The notes under the pieces: model-generated
Databases searched by the model: none
The model's input: the letters and a program-made list of their open reading frames with translations, nothing else
What the model was told of the DNA's origin: nothing
Source of the DNA: JAWKJY01 sp041393535
GTDB taxonomy: Bacteria > Actinomycetota > Thermoleophilia > Gaiellales > Gaiellaceae
Reading direction: 5' to 3'
DNA length: 64,000 nucleotides
Assembly: GCA_041393535.1 (NCBI GenBank)
Contig: JAWKJY010000015.1
Location: 1-64,000 of the forward strand
Translations under genes and position numbers: made by a program
Part shown: one piece after another, positions 1-8,424 of the stretch
How positions within the stretch are numbered: the first letter of the stretch is position 1
How the letters are laid out: each line of letters starts with the position of its first letter

Positions 1-1
1 C

Positions 2-274
2 GACGCCGCTCGCCGCGAGCTCGGCGAGGAGCTCGGCCTCGACGGCGTCGAGCCCGAGCCGCTCGGGCGCACGCTCCTGCGCGGCGCGCGCGAGACGGAG
101 CTGTGCGCCGTCTTCCTGCTCCGCCACGACGGGCCGTTCCGCGTCGCCCTGCCCGAGGTCGCCGGCCTCGCGGTCTTCCCGCCCGGCGAGCTGCCGGCGC
201 CGCTGACCCCGGCCGCCGGGCACGTGCTCGCCTGGCTCGCGGCGCGCCGCGCGGCGGACGGCCCGCCCGAGTAG
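2..274 (+). CDS. Nudix hydrolase, C-terminal fragment
   Basis: The open frame enters from the left edge and ends at TAG 272-274, giving about 90 residues. It begins inside a Nudix box: ARRELGEELGL matches the REUxEExGU half that binds the catalytic divalent metal. Nudix enzymes hydrolyse nucleoside diphosphates linked to another moiety. The substrate cannot be told because the N-terminal half lies outside the window. A TAGGCT that could be a -10 box for the next gene overlaps its stop codon. The family call is fairly secure; the function is not. Confidence 0.75.
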   Translation, partial: DAARRELGEELGLDGVEPEPLGRTLLRGARETELCAVFLLRHDGPFRVALPEVAGLAVFPPGELPAPLTPAAGHVLAWLAARRAADGPPE

Positions 275-326
275 GCTCCGGCAACGCGCGCACGGGGCGC
301 GCGGGGACTCCGGGGAGGCGGGTCGG

Positions 327-1364
327 ATGCGGGCATGGGAGCTGGCGTCGTTCGGGCTGGACAACCTGCGGCTCGTCGAGCGGCCGGAGCCGGAGGTCGG
401 GCCGGGCCAGGTGAAGCTGCGCGTGCGCGCCGCCTCGCTCAACTCCCGCGACCTGCAGGTGATCCACGACAAGTACGACCCGAACCAGCGGCTGCCGATC
501 GTCCCGGTCTCGGACGGCGTCGGCGAGGTGGTCGAGGTCGGCCCGGGCGTCACGCGCGTCCAGGTCGGCGATCGCGTCGTCCCGGCCTTCGCGCAGCGCT
601 GGGTCGCCGGCGAGCGGACCTGGGAGCGCTGGCTCTCGCACGTCGGCGGCCACCACGACGGCATGCTCCAGGAGGTCGCCGTGCTCGACGCCGAGGGCGT
701 CGTCCCGGTGCCGGCGCACCTGACGGACGTCGAGGCGGCCGCCTCGTGCGTCGCCGCCGCGACCGCCTGGCAGGCGCTCGTCGAGCAGGGCGGCCTGCGG
801 CCCGGCGAGACCGTCCTCGTCGAGGGTACGGGCGGCGTCTCGATCTTCGCGCTCCAGTTCGCCGTCCTGGCCGGCGCGCGGGCGATCGTCACCTCCTCGT
901 CCGACGAGAAGCTCGCGCGCGCCCGCGAGCTCGGCGCCTGGGCGACGGTCAACTACCGCTCGCACCCGTCGTGGGAGGAGCAGGTGCTCGGGCTGACGAA
1001 CGGGCGCGGCGTCGACCACGTGATCGAGAACGCGGGCGACCTCGAGCGCTCCGTCGCCTGCGTCCGGACGGGCGGCCTGATCAGCCTGATCGGATACATG
1101 ACGCAGCTCGCGCTCGACGAGCCCGCGCCGCCGAGCTACGCCTACCACGTCGGCGTGATCCCGATGCTGCTCAAGAACGTCCGCCTGCAGGGCATCTCGG
1201 CGGCGCCGCGGGAGAGCTACGAGAGCATGTTCCGGGCGATCGAGGCGGCCGAGCTGCGCCCCGTGGTCGACCGCGTCTTCCCGTTCGAGCAGGCGCTCGA
1301 CGCGCTGCGCCTGATGAAGGACGGGAGCTACTTCGGCAAGATCTGCATCACGATCGCGGACTGA
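327..1364 (+). CDS. zinc-type alcohol dehydrogenase-like (MDR) oxidoreductase, NAD(P)-dependent
   Basis: A 345-residue medium-chain dehydrogenase/reductase. The GroES-like N-terminal domain covers about residues 25-130. The Rossmann domain carries the nucleotide-binding turn EGTGGVS near residue 167. The catalytic-zinc Cys is replaced (SLNSRD at 38-42), so this is a zinc-free member closer to quinone or enone reductases than to classical ADH. The ATG at 327 follows a purine-rich GGGGAGG. It heads an operon with the amidohydrolase 27 nt downstream and the DUF59 gene, so it may oxidise or reduce a product of that hydrolase. This pairing is inference; the substrate is unknown. Confidence 0.85.
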   Translation: MRAWELASFGLDNLRLVERPEPEVGPGQVKLRVRAASLNSRDLQVIHDKYDPNQRLPIVPVSDGVGEVVEVGPGVTRVQVGDRVVPAFAQRWVAGERTWERWLSHVGGHHDGMLQEVAVLDAEGVVPVPAHLTDVEAAASCVAAATAWQALVEQGGLRPGETVLVEGTGGVSIFALQFAVLAGARAIVTSSSDEKLARARELGAWATVNYRSHPSWEEQVLGLTNGRGVDHVIENAGDLERSVACVRTGGLISLIGYMTQLALDEPAPPSYAYHVGVIPMLLKNVRLQGISAAPRESYESMFRAIEAAELRPVVDRVFPFEQALDALRLMKDGSYFGKICITIAD

Positions 1365-1391
1365 CCGCGCACGAGAGGGAGGGGCACGCAC

Positions 1392-2513
1392 ATGTGGAAG
1401 GGGAATCTCGTCGTCGACGCGGTCGCGCACGCGTACGACTTCGTCGAGGAGAACCGCAAGCCGGACTGCCCGCCGGAGCTGTACAAGGGCCTCGCGAAGT
1501 TCGTCTACGACCTCGGGCACGGGCCGATGGAGTCGCGGGAGCCCGGCTACCTGCAGACGATCGAGGAGTTCTCGGCGGGCTGGAGCGCCGAGGAGCTCGC
1601 CTCCGTCTTCTTCGAGGAGTCGGACGTCGACCTGATCGTCTACCACGGCGTCGAGATCTCCGCCTTCTTCAACCGGGGCTCGTCGCCCTGGGAGATCGGC
1701 GTCCAGATGAAGAAGCAGTGGCCCGACCGCGTCCTGCTCTACGCCCCCGTCGACCCGTTCAAGGGCGAGTCGGAGCTCGAGGAGATGGAGCGCAAGGTCG
1801 CCGAGGCCAAGGTCGACGGCTTCAAGTACTACCCGTCGAACGGCCTGATCGACCACGATCGGAACCGGGCCGTGACGATCCTCTCGTCCGACCCCGAGAA
1901 GGCGTTCCCGTTCTTCGAGAAGGCGCGCGAGCTGGGCGTCCGCGTCCAGTCGATCCACAAGGCCTGGCCGGTCGGCCCGGGCCCGCTCGACAAGGACCGG
2001 CTCGACGACGTCAACAGCGCCGCCATCGCCTTCCCCGACCTGATCTTCGAGGTCGTCCACTCCGGCTGGGCGTTCGTCGAGGAGTGCGGCCTCCAGCTGA
2101 TGCTCCACCCGAACATCTGGGCGAACCTCGAGGGCGTCGCCAACTTCGTCGTCCGCCAGCCGCGCCGCTTCGGCCACGTGATCGGGACGCTGATGCGCTA
2201 CGGCGGCGACGACCGGATCATGTTCGGCACCGGCTGCGCGCTCGCCCACCCGCAGCCGATCCTCCAGGCCTTCGGCGACTTCGTCATGCCCGACGAGCTG
2301 GCGGAGGGCCACGGCTACGGCCCCCTGACGGACGAGTCGAAGGCGAAGATCCTCGGCGGCAACATCGCGCGCCTGCACGGGCTCGACGTCGACGCGACGC
2401 TCGCCCGGATCGCGGACGACGAGTGGGCCCGGCGCCGTCGCGCGCTGCAGGAGGCCGGCGAGGTGCGCCCGTGGCGGATGCTCCGCGAGCGGCTGGCCGC
2501 CGTCCCGGCATGA
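1392..2513 (+). CDS. amidohydrolase family protein (amidohydrolase-2, TIM barrel)
   Basis: 373 residues, the usual length for the amidohydrolase-related (PF04909-type) metal-dependent hydrolases and decarboxylases. Barrel features include IVYHGVE near residue 80, the HKAW segment, FEVVHSGWAF near 220 and the late MFGTGCALAHPQP segment, where the family places metal and catalytic His/Asp residues. The usual N-terminal HxH metal pair appears degenerate (VDAVAHAYDF), so metal content is uncertain. GAGGGAGGGG sits just upstream as the ribosome site. It overlaps the next gene by ATGA, so the two are translationally coupled. The family can hydrolyse or decarboxylate ring compounds; the substrate is not predictable. 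Confidence 0.8.
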   Translation: MWKGNLVVDAVAHAYDFVEENRKPDCPPELYKGLAKFVYDLGHGPMESREPGYLQTIEEFSAGWSAEELASVFFEESDVDLIVYHGVEISAFFNRGSSPWEIGVQMKKQWPDRVLLYAPVDPFKGESELEEMERKVAEAKVDGFKYYPSNGLIDHDRNRAVTILSSDPEKAFPFFEKARELGVRVQSIHKAWPVGPGPLDKDRLDDVNSAAIAFPDLIFEVVHSGWAFVEECGLQLMLHPNIWANLEGVANFVVRQPRRFGHVIGTLMRYGGDDRIMFGTGCALAHPQPILQAFGDFVMPDELAEGHGYGPLTDESKAKILGGNIARLHGLDVDATLARIADDEWARRRRALQEAGEVRPWRMLRERLAAVPA

Positions 2514-2920
2514 GCGGGCTCGCCGACCGCGTCCTCGCGCTCGTCGACGAGGTCCACGACCCCTGCTCGGTCTCGCAGGGCCTCGCGACGGGGCTGCGCA
2601 GCATGGGGATGGTGCGCTCGCTCGACCTCGTGGACGCCGACGACGGCCGGGTCGTCGTCCGGCTGACGATGCGCCTGACCGGCCCGGGCTGCCTCTACGT
2701 CGTCCACTTCGAGCGCGAGCTGCGCGACCGGATCGAGGCCCTGCCGGAGGTGGCCGGGCTCGAGCTGGCCTGGGACGACGAGTTCGACTGGACGCCCGAC
2801 GACATGGCCGAGGACGTGAAGGCGCGGCTGCGCGAGCGACGCGAGCGGATCCTCGCCGAGGCGCGCGAGCGGGCGGCCGCCGGGAACCGGGAGGGGCGCG
2901 CGCCGGTCGAAGCGGCATGA
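2510..2920 (+). CDS. DUF59/MIP18-type metal-sulfur cluster assembly protein
   Basis: 136 residues. The opening about 90 residues look like the DUF59 (PaaD/SufT/MIP18) fold: LVDEVHDPCSVSQGLATGL, then a strand and RLTGPGCLYVVHFE with the conserved late Cys. A charged, coiled-coil-like tail rich in Arg/Glu follows. DUF59 proteins help load Fe-S clusters or assemble multicomponent oxygenases. The ATG lies inside the amidohydrolase stop (ATGA), which supports this start and shows co-translation. The context suggests it matures, or is a subunit of, the upstream enzyme system (inference). Confidence 0.75.
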   Translation: MSGLADRVLALVDEVHDPCSVSQGLATGLRSMGMVRSLDLVDADDGRVVVRLTMRLTGPGCLYVVHFERELRDRIEALPEVAGLELAWDDEFDWTPDDMAEDVKARLRERRERILAEARERAAAGNREGRAPVEAA

Positions 2921-3270
2921 CGCCCCGGCGAACGCTCCCGCTCCTCCTCGCCGCCGCCGCGGCGCTCGCGCTGACCGCGAGCGCCGCGGCGGCCCCTCCG
3001 ACCAAGCGCCTGCGAATCGACGTCGTCGACGCCGGCACGGTCACGCTCAGGCCACGTGGCCTCGTCTGCACCGGCTCGTGCGACACCCGCGTGCGGCTCG
3101 GCAACCGGATCGCGCTCGTGGCGACGCCCGACGCGGGCCACGAGCTGCTCCAGTGGGGCGGCGCCTGCCGCGGCCAGGTCGGCCCGCGCTGCGTGCTGAC
3201 GGTCAGGCATCCGCTGTACGTCTTCGCGACGTTCGTCCGGATCGGCGAGGGAGCGATACCGCCTCCGTGA
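2917..3270 (+). CDS. small secreted protein with Cys-rich bacterial repeat-like domain
   Basis: 117 residues. The N-terminus is a clear Sec signal (RR, then a Leu/Ala stretch ending ASAAAAP near residue 26). The mature part has four Cys in the pattern CTGSC...GACRGQVGPRC and a GHELLQWGG segment. That resembles the 'bacterial repeat' (InlB-repeat-like) modules of actinobacterial surface proteins, where the Cys pair up. It overlaps the DUF59 gene by ATGA, which is odd for a secreted protein. Function unknown. Confidence 0.65.
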   Translation: MTPRRTLPLLLAAAAALALTASAAAAPPTKRLRIDVVDAGTVTLRPRGLVCTGSCDTRVRLGNRIALVATPDAGHELLQWGGACRGQVGPRCVLTVRHPLYVFATFVRIGEGAIPPP

Positions 3271-3411
3271 CCCAGGGGGAGAAGCGCCGGCTCTCGGGCT
3301 CCCGCCTGGCGCCTGGCGTTGGCGGTGGCTCCGAGCAGGCGTCGTCGTCGGAGGGCCGCGAGCTGCCCTCCTCCGTGCGCAGCGCTCCGGCGAGGCGCGG
3401 CGGATCGGCGG

Positions 3412-3417
3412 TAGGCT
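3412..3417 (+). promoter_or_regulatory. putative -10 box TAGGCT of a leaderless mRNA
   Basis: TAGGCT ends 7 nt before the GTG at 3425, the distance expected if transcription starts on the start codon. There is no Shine-Dalgarno before that GTG, and no good -35 is seen. The same arrangement recurs at 4512, 29179, 37849 and 39866. Confidence 0.5.
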
Positions 3418-3424
3418 CGAGCCC

Positions 3425-4135
3425 GTGGACGTGCTCGTCCTCCAGCACATCGCCTGCGAGCCGCCGGGCGTCTACGAGGACGTCCTGCGCGAGCGGGGTG
3501 CGGTGCTCCACCGGGTCGAGCTCGACGAGGGGGAGCCGCTGCCCGACTGGCGCGCGTTCGACGCGATCGTCGCGATGGGCGGGCCGATGAGCGTGAACGA
3601 CGAGGCCGAGCTGCCCTGGCTCGTCGACGAGAAGCGGCTGATCCGCGACGCGGTCGGGGCCGGGACGCCGTACTGGGGCGCCTGCCTGGGCGTCCAGCTG
3701 CTCGCGGCGGCGCTCGGCGCGCGGGTCTACCCGGCGCCCGCGCCCGAGGTGGGCGTCATGCCGGTCGAGCTGACGCCCGAGGCGGCGAGCGACCCCGTCT
3801 TCGCCGGCCTGCCGCGCACGCTGCCGACCTTCCAGTGGCACGGCGACACGTTCGACCTGCCGCCCGGGGCCGTGCTGCTCGCCGGCTCGCCGGTCTGCCC
3901 GAACCAGGCCTTCCGCGTCGGCCGGGCGTACGGCGTCCAGTTCCACCTCGAGGTCTCGCAGGCGATGGCCGAGGAGTGGGGGCGGGTGCCCGCGTACGAG
4001 GCGTCGCTCGAGCAGGTGCTCGGGCCCGGGGCGATGCCGCGCCTGCTCGGCGAGTTCGCCGGCGCCGTCGACGGGCTGCTGGCGAGCGGGCGGACGCTGT
4101 TCGAGCGCTGGCTCGACCGCGTCGTCGCGGCGTAG
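3425..4135 (+). CDS. class I glutamine amidotransferase (GATase1-like)
   Basis: 236 residues. The nucleophile elbow is GACLG with Cys87. The catalytic His174 and Glu176 are in QFHLE, and the oxyanion region is MGGPMSV at 51-57. All three catalytic residues are present, so it should release ammonia from glutamine or hydrolyse a gamma-glutamyl substrate. It stands alone, as stand-alone GMP-synthase-like GATases often do, so the partner is unknown. GTG start with no ribosome site, consistent with leaderless translation. Confidence 0.85.
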   Translation: MDVLVLQHIACEPPGVYEDVLRERGAVLHRVELDEGEPLPDWRAFDAIVAMGGPMSVNDEAELPWLVDEKRLIRDAVGAGTPYWGACLGVQLLAAALGARVYPAPAPEVGVMPVELTPEAASDPVFAGLPRTLPTFQWHGDTFDLPPGAVLLAGSPVCPNQAFRVGRAYGVQFHLEVSQAMAEEWGRVPAYEASLEQVLGPGAMPRLLGEFAGAVDGLLASGRTLFERWLDRVVAA

Positions 4136-4206
4136 GTAGTTCCCCGCGCGCGGGTCTGCCCGTTTCCCCGCTTGTGGAATGGCGCGGAACGCGGGATCAT
4201 GCCGGC

Positions 4207-4440
4207 ATGAGCGTCACGCCGATCGGCTACGAGTTCTGGCGCGACCGGAAGAGCGGGGAGGTGTGGGCGATCGAGCTCGAGGACGGCCGCGTGCGCGGCG
4301 TCGCAGGGCCGATCGACCCCAAGCTCGCGAGCTACGCGACCCTCGGCGCGGCCGACTACCGGCCCGACGAGGCGCAGCGGATCGACCACGCGCGCGAGTC
4401 CTTCGCCCTCCACCCGATCGTCACCGGGCCCGACTCCTAG
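4207..4440 (+). CDS. small hypothetical protein
   Basis: 77 residues, acidic and soluble, with no signal or membrane segment. It begins MSVTPIGYEFWRDRKSGEVW and looks like a compact beta-strand protein. The ATG at 4207 is preceded by a GTTTCCCC/GGAAC-containing region. No known family recognised. Codon use (third-position G/C) matches its neighbours, so it is probably real. Confidence 0.6.
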   Translation: MSVTPIGYEFWRDRKSGEVWAIELEDGRVRGVAGPIDPKLASYATLGAADYRPDEAQRIDHARESFALHPIVTGPDS

Positions 4441-4499
4441 GCGCGCCGTCCCTGCCGGGCGCCGCGGCTGGCGCCCGCGTGGTCCCCGGGCAGTGTCCC

Positions 4500-4505
4500 T
4501 ACGAT
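4500..4505 (+). promoter_or_regulatory. putative -10 box TACGAT of a leaderless mRNA
   Basis: TACGAT ends 6 nt before the GTG at 4512. The upstream GTG gene lacks a ribosome-binding site, so transcription probably starts at the start codon. No clear -35. Confidence 0.45.
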
Positions 4506-4511
4506 GCGGGC

Positions 4512-5492
4512 GTGCGGGCGATCGTCCACCACGTCTACGGGCCGCCCGGGGAGCTGGCGGTGGCGGAGGCGCCCGACCCCGTGCCCGGCGCCGGGCAGGT
4601 GCTCGTGCGCGTCCACGCCGCGTCGGTCAACCCCGCGGACCGCTTCGGCGTCGTGGGCGAGCCCCTCGTCGGACGGCTCTCGTTCGGCCTGCGTCGGCCG
4701 CGCCAGCCGATCCCCGGTCGCGACCTCGCCGGCCGGATCGTGGCCGTCGGGCCCGGGGCCCGACGGCTGCGCGTGGGAGACGACGTCTTCGGCGAGGCGC
4801 TCCGCGCCTTCGCCGAGCTCGCCGCGGTCGACGAGGGGCGACTCGCGCCGATGCCGGCCGGGGCGACGTACGAGCAGGCGGCCGCGATCCCGCTCGCCGG
4901 GACGACCGCGCTGCAGGGCGTCCGGGCCTGTCGGCTGGCGGCCGGCCAGCGCCTGCTGGTCAACGGGGCCGCCGGCGGCGTCGGCACCTTCGCCGTCCAG
5001 CTCGCGCGAGAGGTGGGGGCCGAGGTCACGGGCGTGTGCAGCGCGGCGAACGCCGACCTCGTCCGTGCGCTGGGCGCGACCCGCGCCGTCGCCTACGACC
5101 AGGAGGACGCGACCGCCGGCGACGTTCGCTACGACGCCATCCTCGACCTGGTCGGCAACCATCCGCTCGGGCGCCTGACGGGGATCCTCGCGCCGCGCGG
5201 GACGCTCGTCCTCGCGTCCGGCGGCGGCGGGCGCTGGCTCGGGCCGATCGGACGCATGCTCGCGGGGACGCTGCGCTCGACCCTCGGGCGCCAGCGGGTC
5301 GTGCCGCTGGTCGCGCGGCAGACGCTCGCCGACCTCGAGGAGCTCGCGGGCCTCGTCGCCGCCGGGCGGATCGCCCCGGCGGTCGAGCGGGTGGTCGAGC
5401 TGCCCGAGGTCCCCGGGGCGGTCGCGCGCCTCGCCTCCGGCCACGCGCGGGGCAAGACGGTCGTCCGCATCGGCCGGCCGGCCGACGGTTGA
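4512..5492 (+). CDS. quinone oxidoreductase-like MDR, zinc-binding dehydrogenase family
   Basis: 326 residues. Typical of the QOR/zeta-crystallin-like branch: HAASVNPADRF near residue 37, IPGRDLAGRIVAVGPGA near 72, and the NADP-binding GAAGGVGTFAVQLAR near 155. It lacks structural and catalytic zinc ligands, so it is expected to be an NADPH-dependent reductase of quinones or enones. GTG 4512 was chosen because a TACGAT -10 sits 6 nt upstream. The ATG at 4504 is in another frame. Confidence 0.85.
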   Translation: MRAIVHHVYGPPGELAVAEAPDPVPGAGQVLVRVHAASVNPADRFGVVGEPLVGRLSFGLRRPRQPIPGRDLAGRIVAVGPGARRLRVGDDVFGEALRAFAELAAVDEGRLAPMPAGATYEQAAAIPLAGTTALQGVRACRLAAGQRLLVNGAAGGVGTFAVQLAREVGAEVTGVCSAANADLVRALGATRAVAYDQEDATAGDVRYDAILDLVGNHPLGRLTGILAPRGTLVLASGGGGRWLGPIGRMLAGTLRSTLGRQRVVPLVARQTLADLEELAGLVAAGRIAPAVERVVELPEVPGAVARLASGHARGKTVVRIGRPADG

Positions 5493-5517
5493 CGCGATCG
5501 GCCCGCGGGCGTAGGCT
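5489..5517 (+). promoter_or_regulatory. sigma-70-type promoter TTGACG-17-TAGGCT
   Basis: TTGACG at 5489-5494 and TAGGCT at 5512-5517 with an optimal 17-nt spacer. The -35 overlaps the stop codon of the preceding gene. It gives a leader of about 20 nt carrying GAGAGGAGG before GTG 5545. Confidence 0.7.
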
Positions 5518-5544
5518 CGTGCCTCCGACACGAGAGGAGGGGCC

Positions 5545-6153
5545 GTGGCCTGGCTGATCAAGGGCGAGTACTTCGAGAACTGCACGTGCGACGTCCTCTG
5601 CCCGTGCCTCACCTCCGGGATGGACACCCCGGGCGACGGCGAGCGCTGCCAGGTGCCGTTCTTCGTGCGGATCGACGAGGGCTACCTGGACGACGTGCGC
5701 CTCGACGGCCTGCACTTCGTGATGCTCGTCGACTCGCCGGCCCGCATGGCGGACGCGAACTGGCGCGTCGGCCTCTACCTCGACGAGCGCGCCGACGACG
5801 CGCAGCGCGCCGCCCTCGAGCGGATCCTCTGGGGCGAGCTCGGCGGCATGCCCGAGCTGGTCGCGGGCCTCTCCGGCGAGCGCCTGGGCGTGAAGGTCGT
5901 GCCGATCGAGTACTCCGGCGAGGGGAACCGCCGCATCGGGCGGATCCCCGGGATCGCGGACTTCGACGTCGAGAACATCGTGGTCGCGCAGGACGGCTCG
6001 CCGATCACGGTCAAGAACGTCTTCCACCCGTTCGGCAGCGAGCTGCCGATCTCCAAGAGCCACAGGGGCATCTACGACGAGCCCGACTGGGGCCTCTCGT
6101 TCGACAACACCGGGCGCAACGGCCACATCACCGAGTTCGCCTGGCAGGGCTAG
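5545..6153 (+). CDS. DUF1326 domain-containing protein
   Basis: 202 residues matching the DUF1326 family. The Cys-rich start NCTCDVLCPCL (residues 12-22) probably binds metal, and a second short segment holds GERCQVPF. A GAGAGGAGG ribosome site precedes the GTG. It is followed 22 nt later by a DUF2182 membrane protein. The two families recur together in many bacteria, suggesting a joint membrane-associated metal function, but no biochemical role is established. Confidence 0.85.
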   Translation: MAWLIKGEYFENCTCDVLCPCLTSGMDTPGDGERCQVPFFVRIDEGYLDDVRLDGLHFVMLVDSPARMADANWRVGLYLDERADDAQRAALERILWGELGGMPELVAGLSGERLGVKVVPIEYSGEGNRRIGRIPGIADFDVENIVVAQDGSPITVKNVFHPFGSELPISKSHRGIYDEPDWGLSFDNTGRNGHITEFAWQG

Positions 6154-6175
6154 CGCCCCGCCCCCGGACGAGCGC

Positions 6176-6991
6176 ATGAGCGTCGACGCCGCCGCCCCGC
6201 GCGGCATCCGTCTGCCGCGCCTGGAGGCCGTGGTCGTCGTCGCGGCCCTCTGCGCCGTGGCCGCGATCGCCTGGGCGCTGACGATCGACTCGGCGGCCGA
6301 GATGGGCAACGGGCCCGGGACGATGGGCCAGCGCCTCGGCGCGTTCCTCGTCTTCTGGGTCGTGATGATGGCCGGGATGATGCTCCCGACCGTCGCGCCG
6401 GTCGCCGTGCTGTACCTGCGGGCGACGCGGGCCCGTGCGACCGGCGTGCGGCGGGTCGGCAGGGTCGCCGTGCTCCTGCTCGGCTACCTCGGCGCGTGGG
6501 CCGTGATCGGCCTGCCCGTCTACGCGGCGGCGCTCGGGGCGGACGCGCTCGTCGACCACGCGCCCGGCGCCGCGCCCTGGGTCGGCGCGGGGATCCTCCT
6601 CGTCGCCGGCTACTACCAGCTGACGCCGATGAAGGACGCCTGCCTGACGCGCTGCCGCTCGCCGCTCGGCTTCCTGATGCGCTTCGGCTCCTTCGCCGGG
6701 CGCCTCCAGGACCTCCGCGTCGGCGTCTACCACGGCGCCTTCTGCATCGGCTGCTGCTGGGCCCTGATGGGCGTCCTGGTCGCGGTCGGGCTGATGAACG
6801 TCGCCTGGATGGCAGGGCTCGCGGCGCTGATGCTGCTCGAGAAGACGTGGCGGTACGGGCGCGAGCTCGGCCGCGTCTGCGGCGTCGTCCTGATCGCGAT
6901 CGCCTTCTTCGTGCCCTGGAACCCGCAGCTCGTCCCCGGGCTGCAGCCCGACGGCGGCACGGCGGGGGCGGTGCGGCACGACCACCGCTGA
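6176..6991 (+). CDS. DUF2182 integral membrane protein (putative metal-binding)
   Basis: 271 residues with about six to seven hydrophobic segments. It carries the family-typical MMAGMMLPT motif near residue 63 and a CIGCCWALM motif near 190, both rich in Met/Cys, hence the 'predicted metal-binding' label. It sits directly downstream of DUF1326, probably in the same transcript from the promoter at 5489. The gene ends inside a perfect palindrome shared with the convergent channel gene. Confidence 0.85.
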   Translation: MSVDAAAPRGIRLPRLEAVVVVAALCAVAAIAWALTIDSAAEMGNGPGTMGQRLGAFLVFWVVMMAGMMLPTVAPVAVLYLRATRARATGVRRVGRVAVLLLGYLGAWAVIGLPVYAAALGADALVDHAPGAAPWVGAGILLVAGYYQLTPMKDACLTRCRSPLGFLMRFGSFAGRLQDLRVGVYHGAFCIGCCWALMGVLVAVGLMNVAWMAGLAALMLLEKTWRYGRELGRVCGVVLIAIAFFVPWNPQLVPGLQPDGGTAGAVRHDHR

Positions 6992-7013
6992 GCGCGGCGC
7001 GCGCCGCGCTCAG
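6988..7013. terminator. perfect 26-nt palindrome, bidirectional terminator
   Basis: 13-nt arms (CTGAGCGCGGCGC) meet at the centre. The palindrome contains the stop codons of both convergent genes. There is no U-tract on either side. Confidence 0.6.
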
Positions 7014-7618
7014 TCGCCGGTCGCCGCGTCGTCCGGGTCGCTCGCCTGCGGCGCCGCGCGGCGGCGGGCGAGGTCGACGAAGCTCGACAGGTACGCCGTC
7101 AGCAGCGCGAAGCCGGTCAGCATCTCGATCATCGTCGCGCTGCGGGCGCCGCGCGAGGTCGCCGTGATGTCGCCGGGCGGCGAGATGAACGCGGTCGTGA
7201 CCGCGTAGTAGAAGAAGTCCGCGAAGCGCGGCTGCGCGTCCAGGCCGCCGAAGGACGACTCCGGGTTGAACCACCAGAGCCCGAGGTACACGAACGTCCA
7301 GAAGAGGAAGAAGGCGAGCCCGAGGAACGGCAGGCCGGTGCGCCGCAGCACCACGAGCACCGCGCTCGCGACGCGCGTCCCCTCGCCGACGACGGGCAGC
7401 CCGCTGAACGTCCGCTGCGTCGCCGCGACGAAGCCCAGCACGCCGAGCAGCGTCACGAGCCCGCAGACGAGCACGATCAGCCCCGCGGAGTCGGGGTCGA
7501 GCCGCGGCCGGATCATCCCGAGCGCGACGATGAACGCGCACAGGATCGCGAGCTTGACGAGGCCGGCGCCGACGCGCACGTCCCCGAGGGCGAACCGGGG
7601 CCTGGTCGGCAGACGCAT
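7010..7618 (-). CDS. ion-channel-like membrane protein with atypical pore
   Basis: 202 residues with about five hydrophobic stretches. The last third follows the two-TM potassium-channel plan (outer helix, pore helix FADFFYYAVTT, inner helix MIEMLTGFALLTAYL). The selectivity-filter signature TVGYGD is replaced by ISPPGD. Either ion selectivity differs or it is a non-conducting relative. ATG start; convergent with DUF2182. The fold call is moderate; the ion is unknown. Confidence 0.6.
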   Translation of the reverse strand: MRLPTRPRFALGDVRVGAGLVKLAILCAFIVALGMIRPRLDPDSAGLIVLVCGLVTLLGVLGFVAATQRTFSGLPVVGEGTRVASAVLVVLRRTGLPFLGLAFFLFWTFVYLGLWWFNPESSFGGLDAQPRFADFFYYAVTTAFISPPGDITATSRGARSATMIEMLTGFALLTAYLSSFVDLARRRAAPQASDPDDAATGD

Positions 7619-7753
7619 CGCGGCCCGAGGCTAGCGGACGGCCCGGAGGGAGCCGTCCCGGCCGCCCTTCCGTGGGCCCGCGAGGGACGGGGAGGGGGGC
7701 GGCTGCGCGAAGGGCCGGACGCCCGCCACCCGACGCGGTATCGTACCGTCGCA

Positions 7754-8308
7754 ATGAGCAGCGAAGAGATCATCATCGCGGTCGTCACCGCCGTCCTCGT
7801 CGTCTTCAGCCTCGTCGTGTCGCTGGTCGTCCCCAAGCGGGACCCCGGCTTCCCGGGCAAGCGCGGCCTCGTCGCCTTCGGCGCCGTCGTCGTCTTCCTC
7901 GTGGGCGGCACGCTGGCCACGATCGAGATCTACGGAGCCCCCGAGGAGGCCGCGGCCCACGGCGGCGCCGAGGGCGAGGCCCCGGCCGAGGGCGAGGCGC
8001 CCGCGGGCGAGGCCCCTGCCGGGGGCGAGACCGGTGCGCCCGCCGAGGGCGGCGCCGAGGCGCAGGGCGATCCGGCCGCCGGCAAGGAGATCTTCACCTC
8101 CGCCGGCTGCGGCGGCTGCCACGCGCTCGCCGACGCCGGCGCTGCCGGGGCGGTCGGGCCGAGCCTCGACGAGGCGAAGCCCGCGTACGACCTCGTCGTC
8201 GACCGCGTGACGAACGGCCTGGGCGCGATGCCCGCGTTCGGCGGCCAGCTGAGCGACGAGGACATCCAGAACGTCGCCGCCTACGTCGTCCAGGCGACCG
8301 CCGGCTAG
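7754..8308 (+). CDS. membrane-anchored c-type cytochrome
   Basis: 184 residues. Two hydrophobic segments (about 6-27 and 37-57) anchor the protein. A low-complexity Gly/Glu/Ala/Pro linker (about 61-105, built from GEAPA-type repeats) leads to a class I cytochrome c domain. The haem motif is CGGCH at 119-123 and the probable Met ligand is M159 in GAMPAF. It should carry electrons on the outer face of the membrane, for example to an oxidase. A palindrome CGGTA-TCG-TACCG lies 6-18 nt upstream of the ATG and may be a promoter or operator. Confidence 0.85.
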   Translation: MSSEEIIIAVVTAVLVVFSLVVSLVVPKRDPGFPGKRGLVAFGAVVVFLVGGTLATIEIYGAPEEAAAHGGAEGEAPAEGEAPAGEAPAGGETGAPAEGGAEAQGDPAAGKEIFTSAGCGGCHALADAGAAGAVGPSLDEAKPAYDLVVDRVTNGLGAMPAFGGQLSDEDIQNVAAYVVQATAG

Positions 8309-8424
8309 CCGTCCTCCGCTCCGCCCGTCCCGCCGGCCCGGCCGGCGTCGTCGGGCACCCGGCGGACCGGACACGCCCCAGGCCCGGACGGACCCCGTCC
8401 TGATCCCCGGGAGGCGCGACTACG

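Noticed and set aside
4168..4200. SigB-like promoter before the 77-residue protein
   Set aside because: GTTTCCCC is present, but no GGGTA-type -10 lies at a suitable distance.
8331..8347. Palindrome CGCCGGCC-C-GGCCGGCG as terminator of the cytochrome gene
   Set aside because: A one-base centre cannot form a normal loop at full length, and such GC repeats are common by chance here. Left unannotated.
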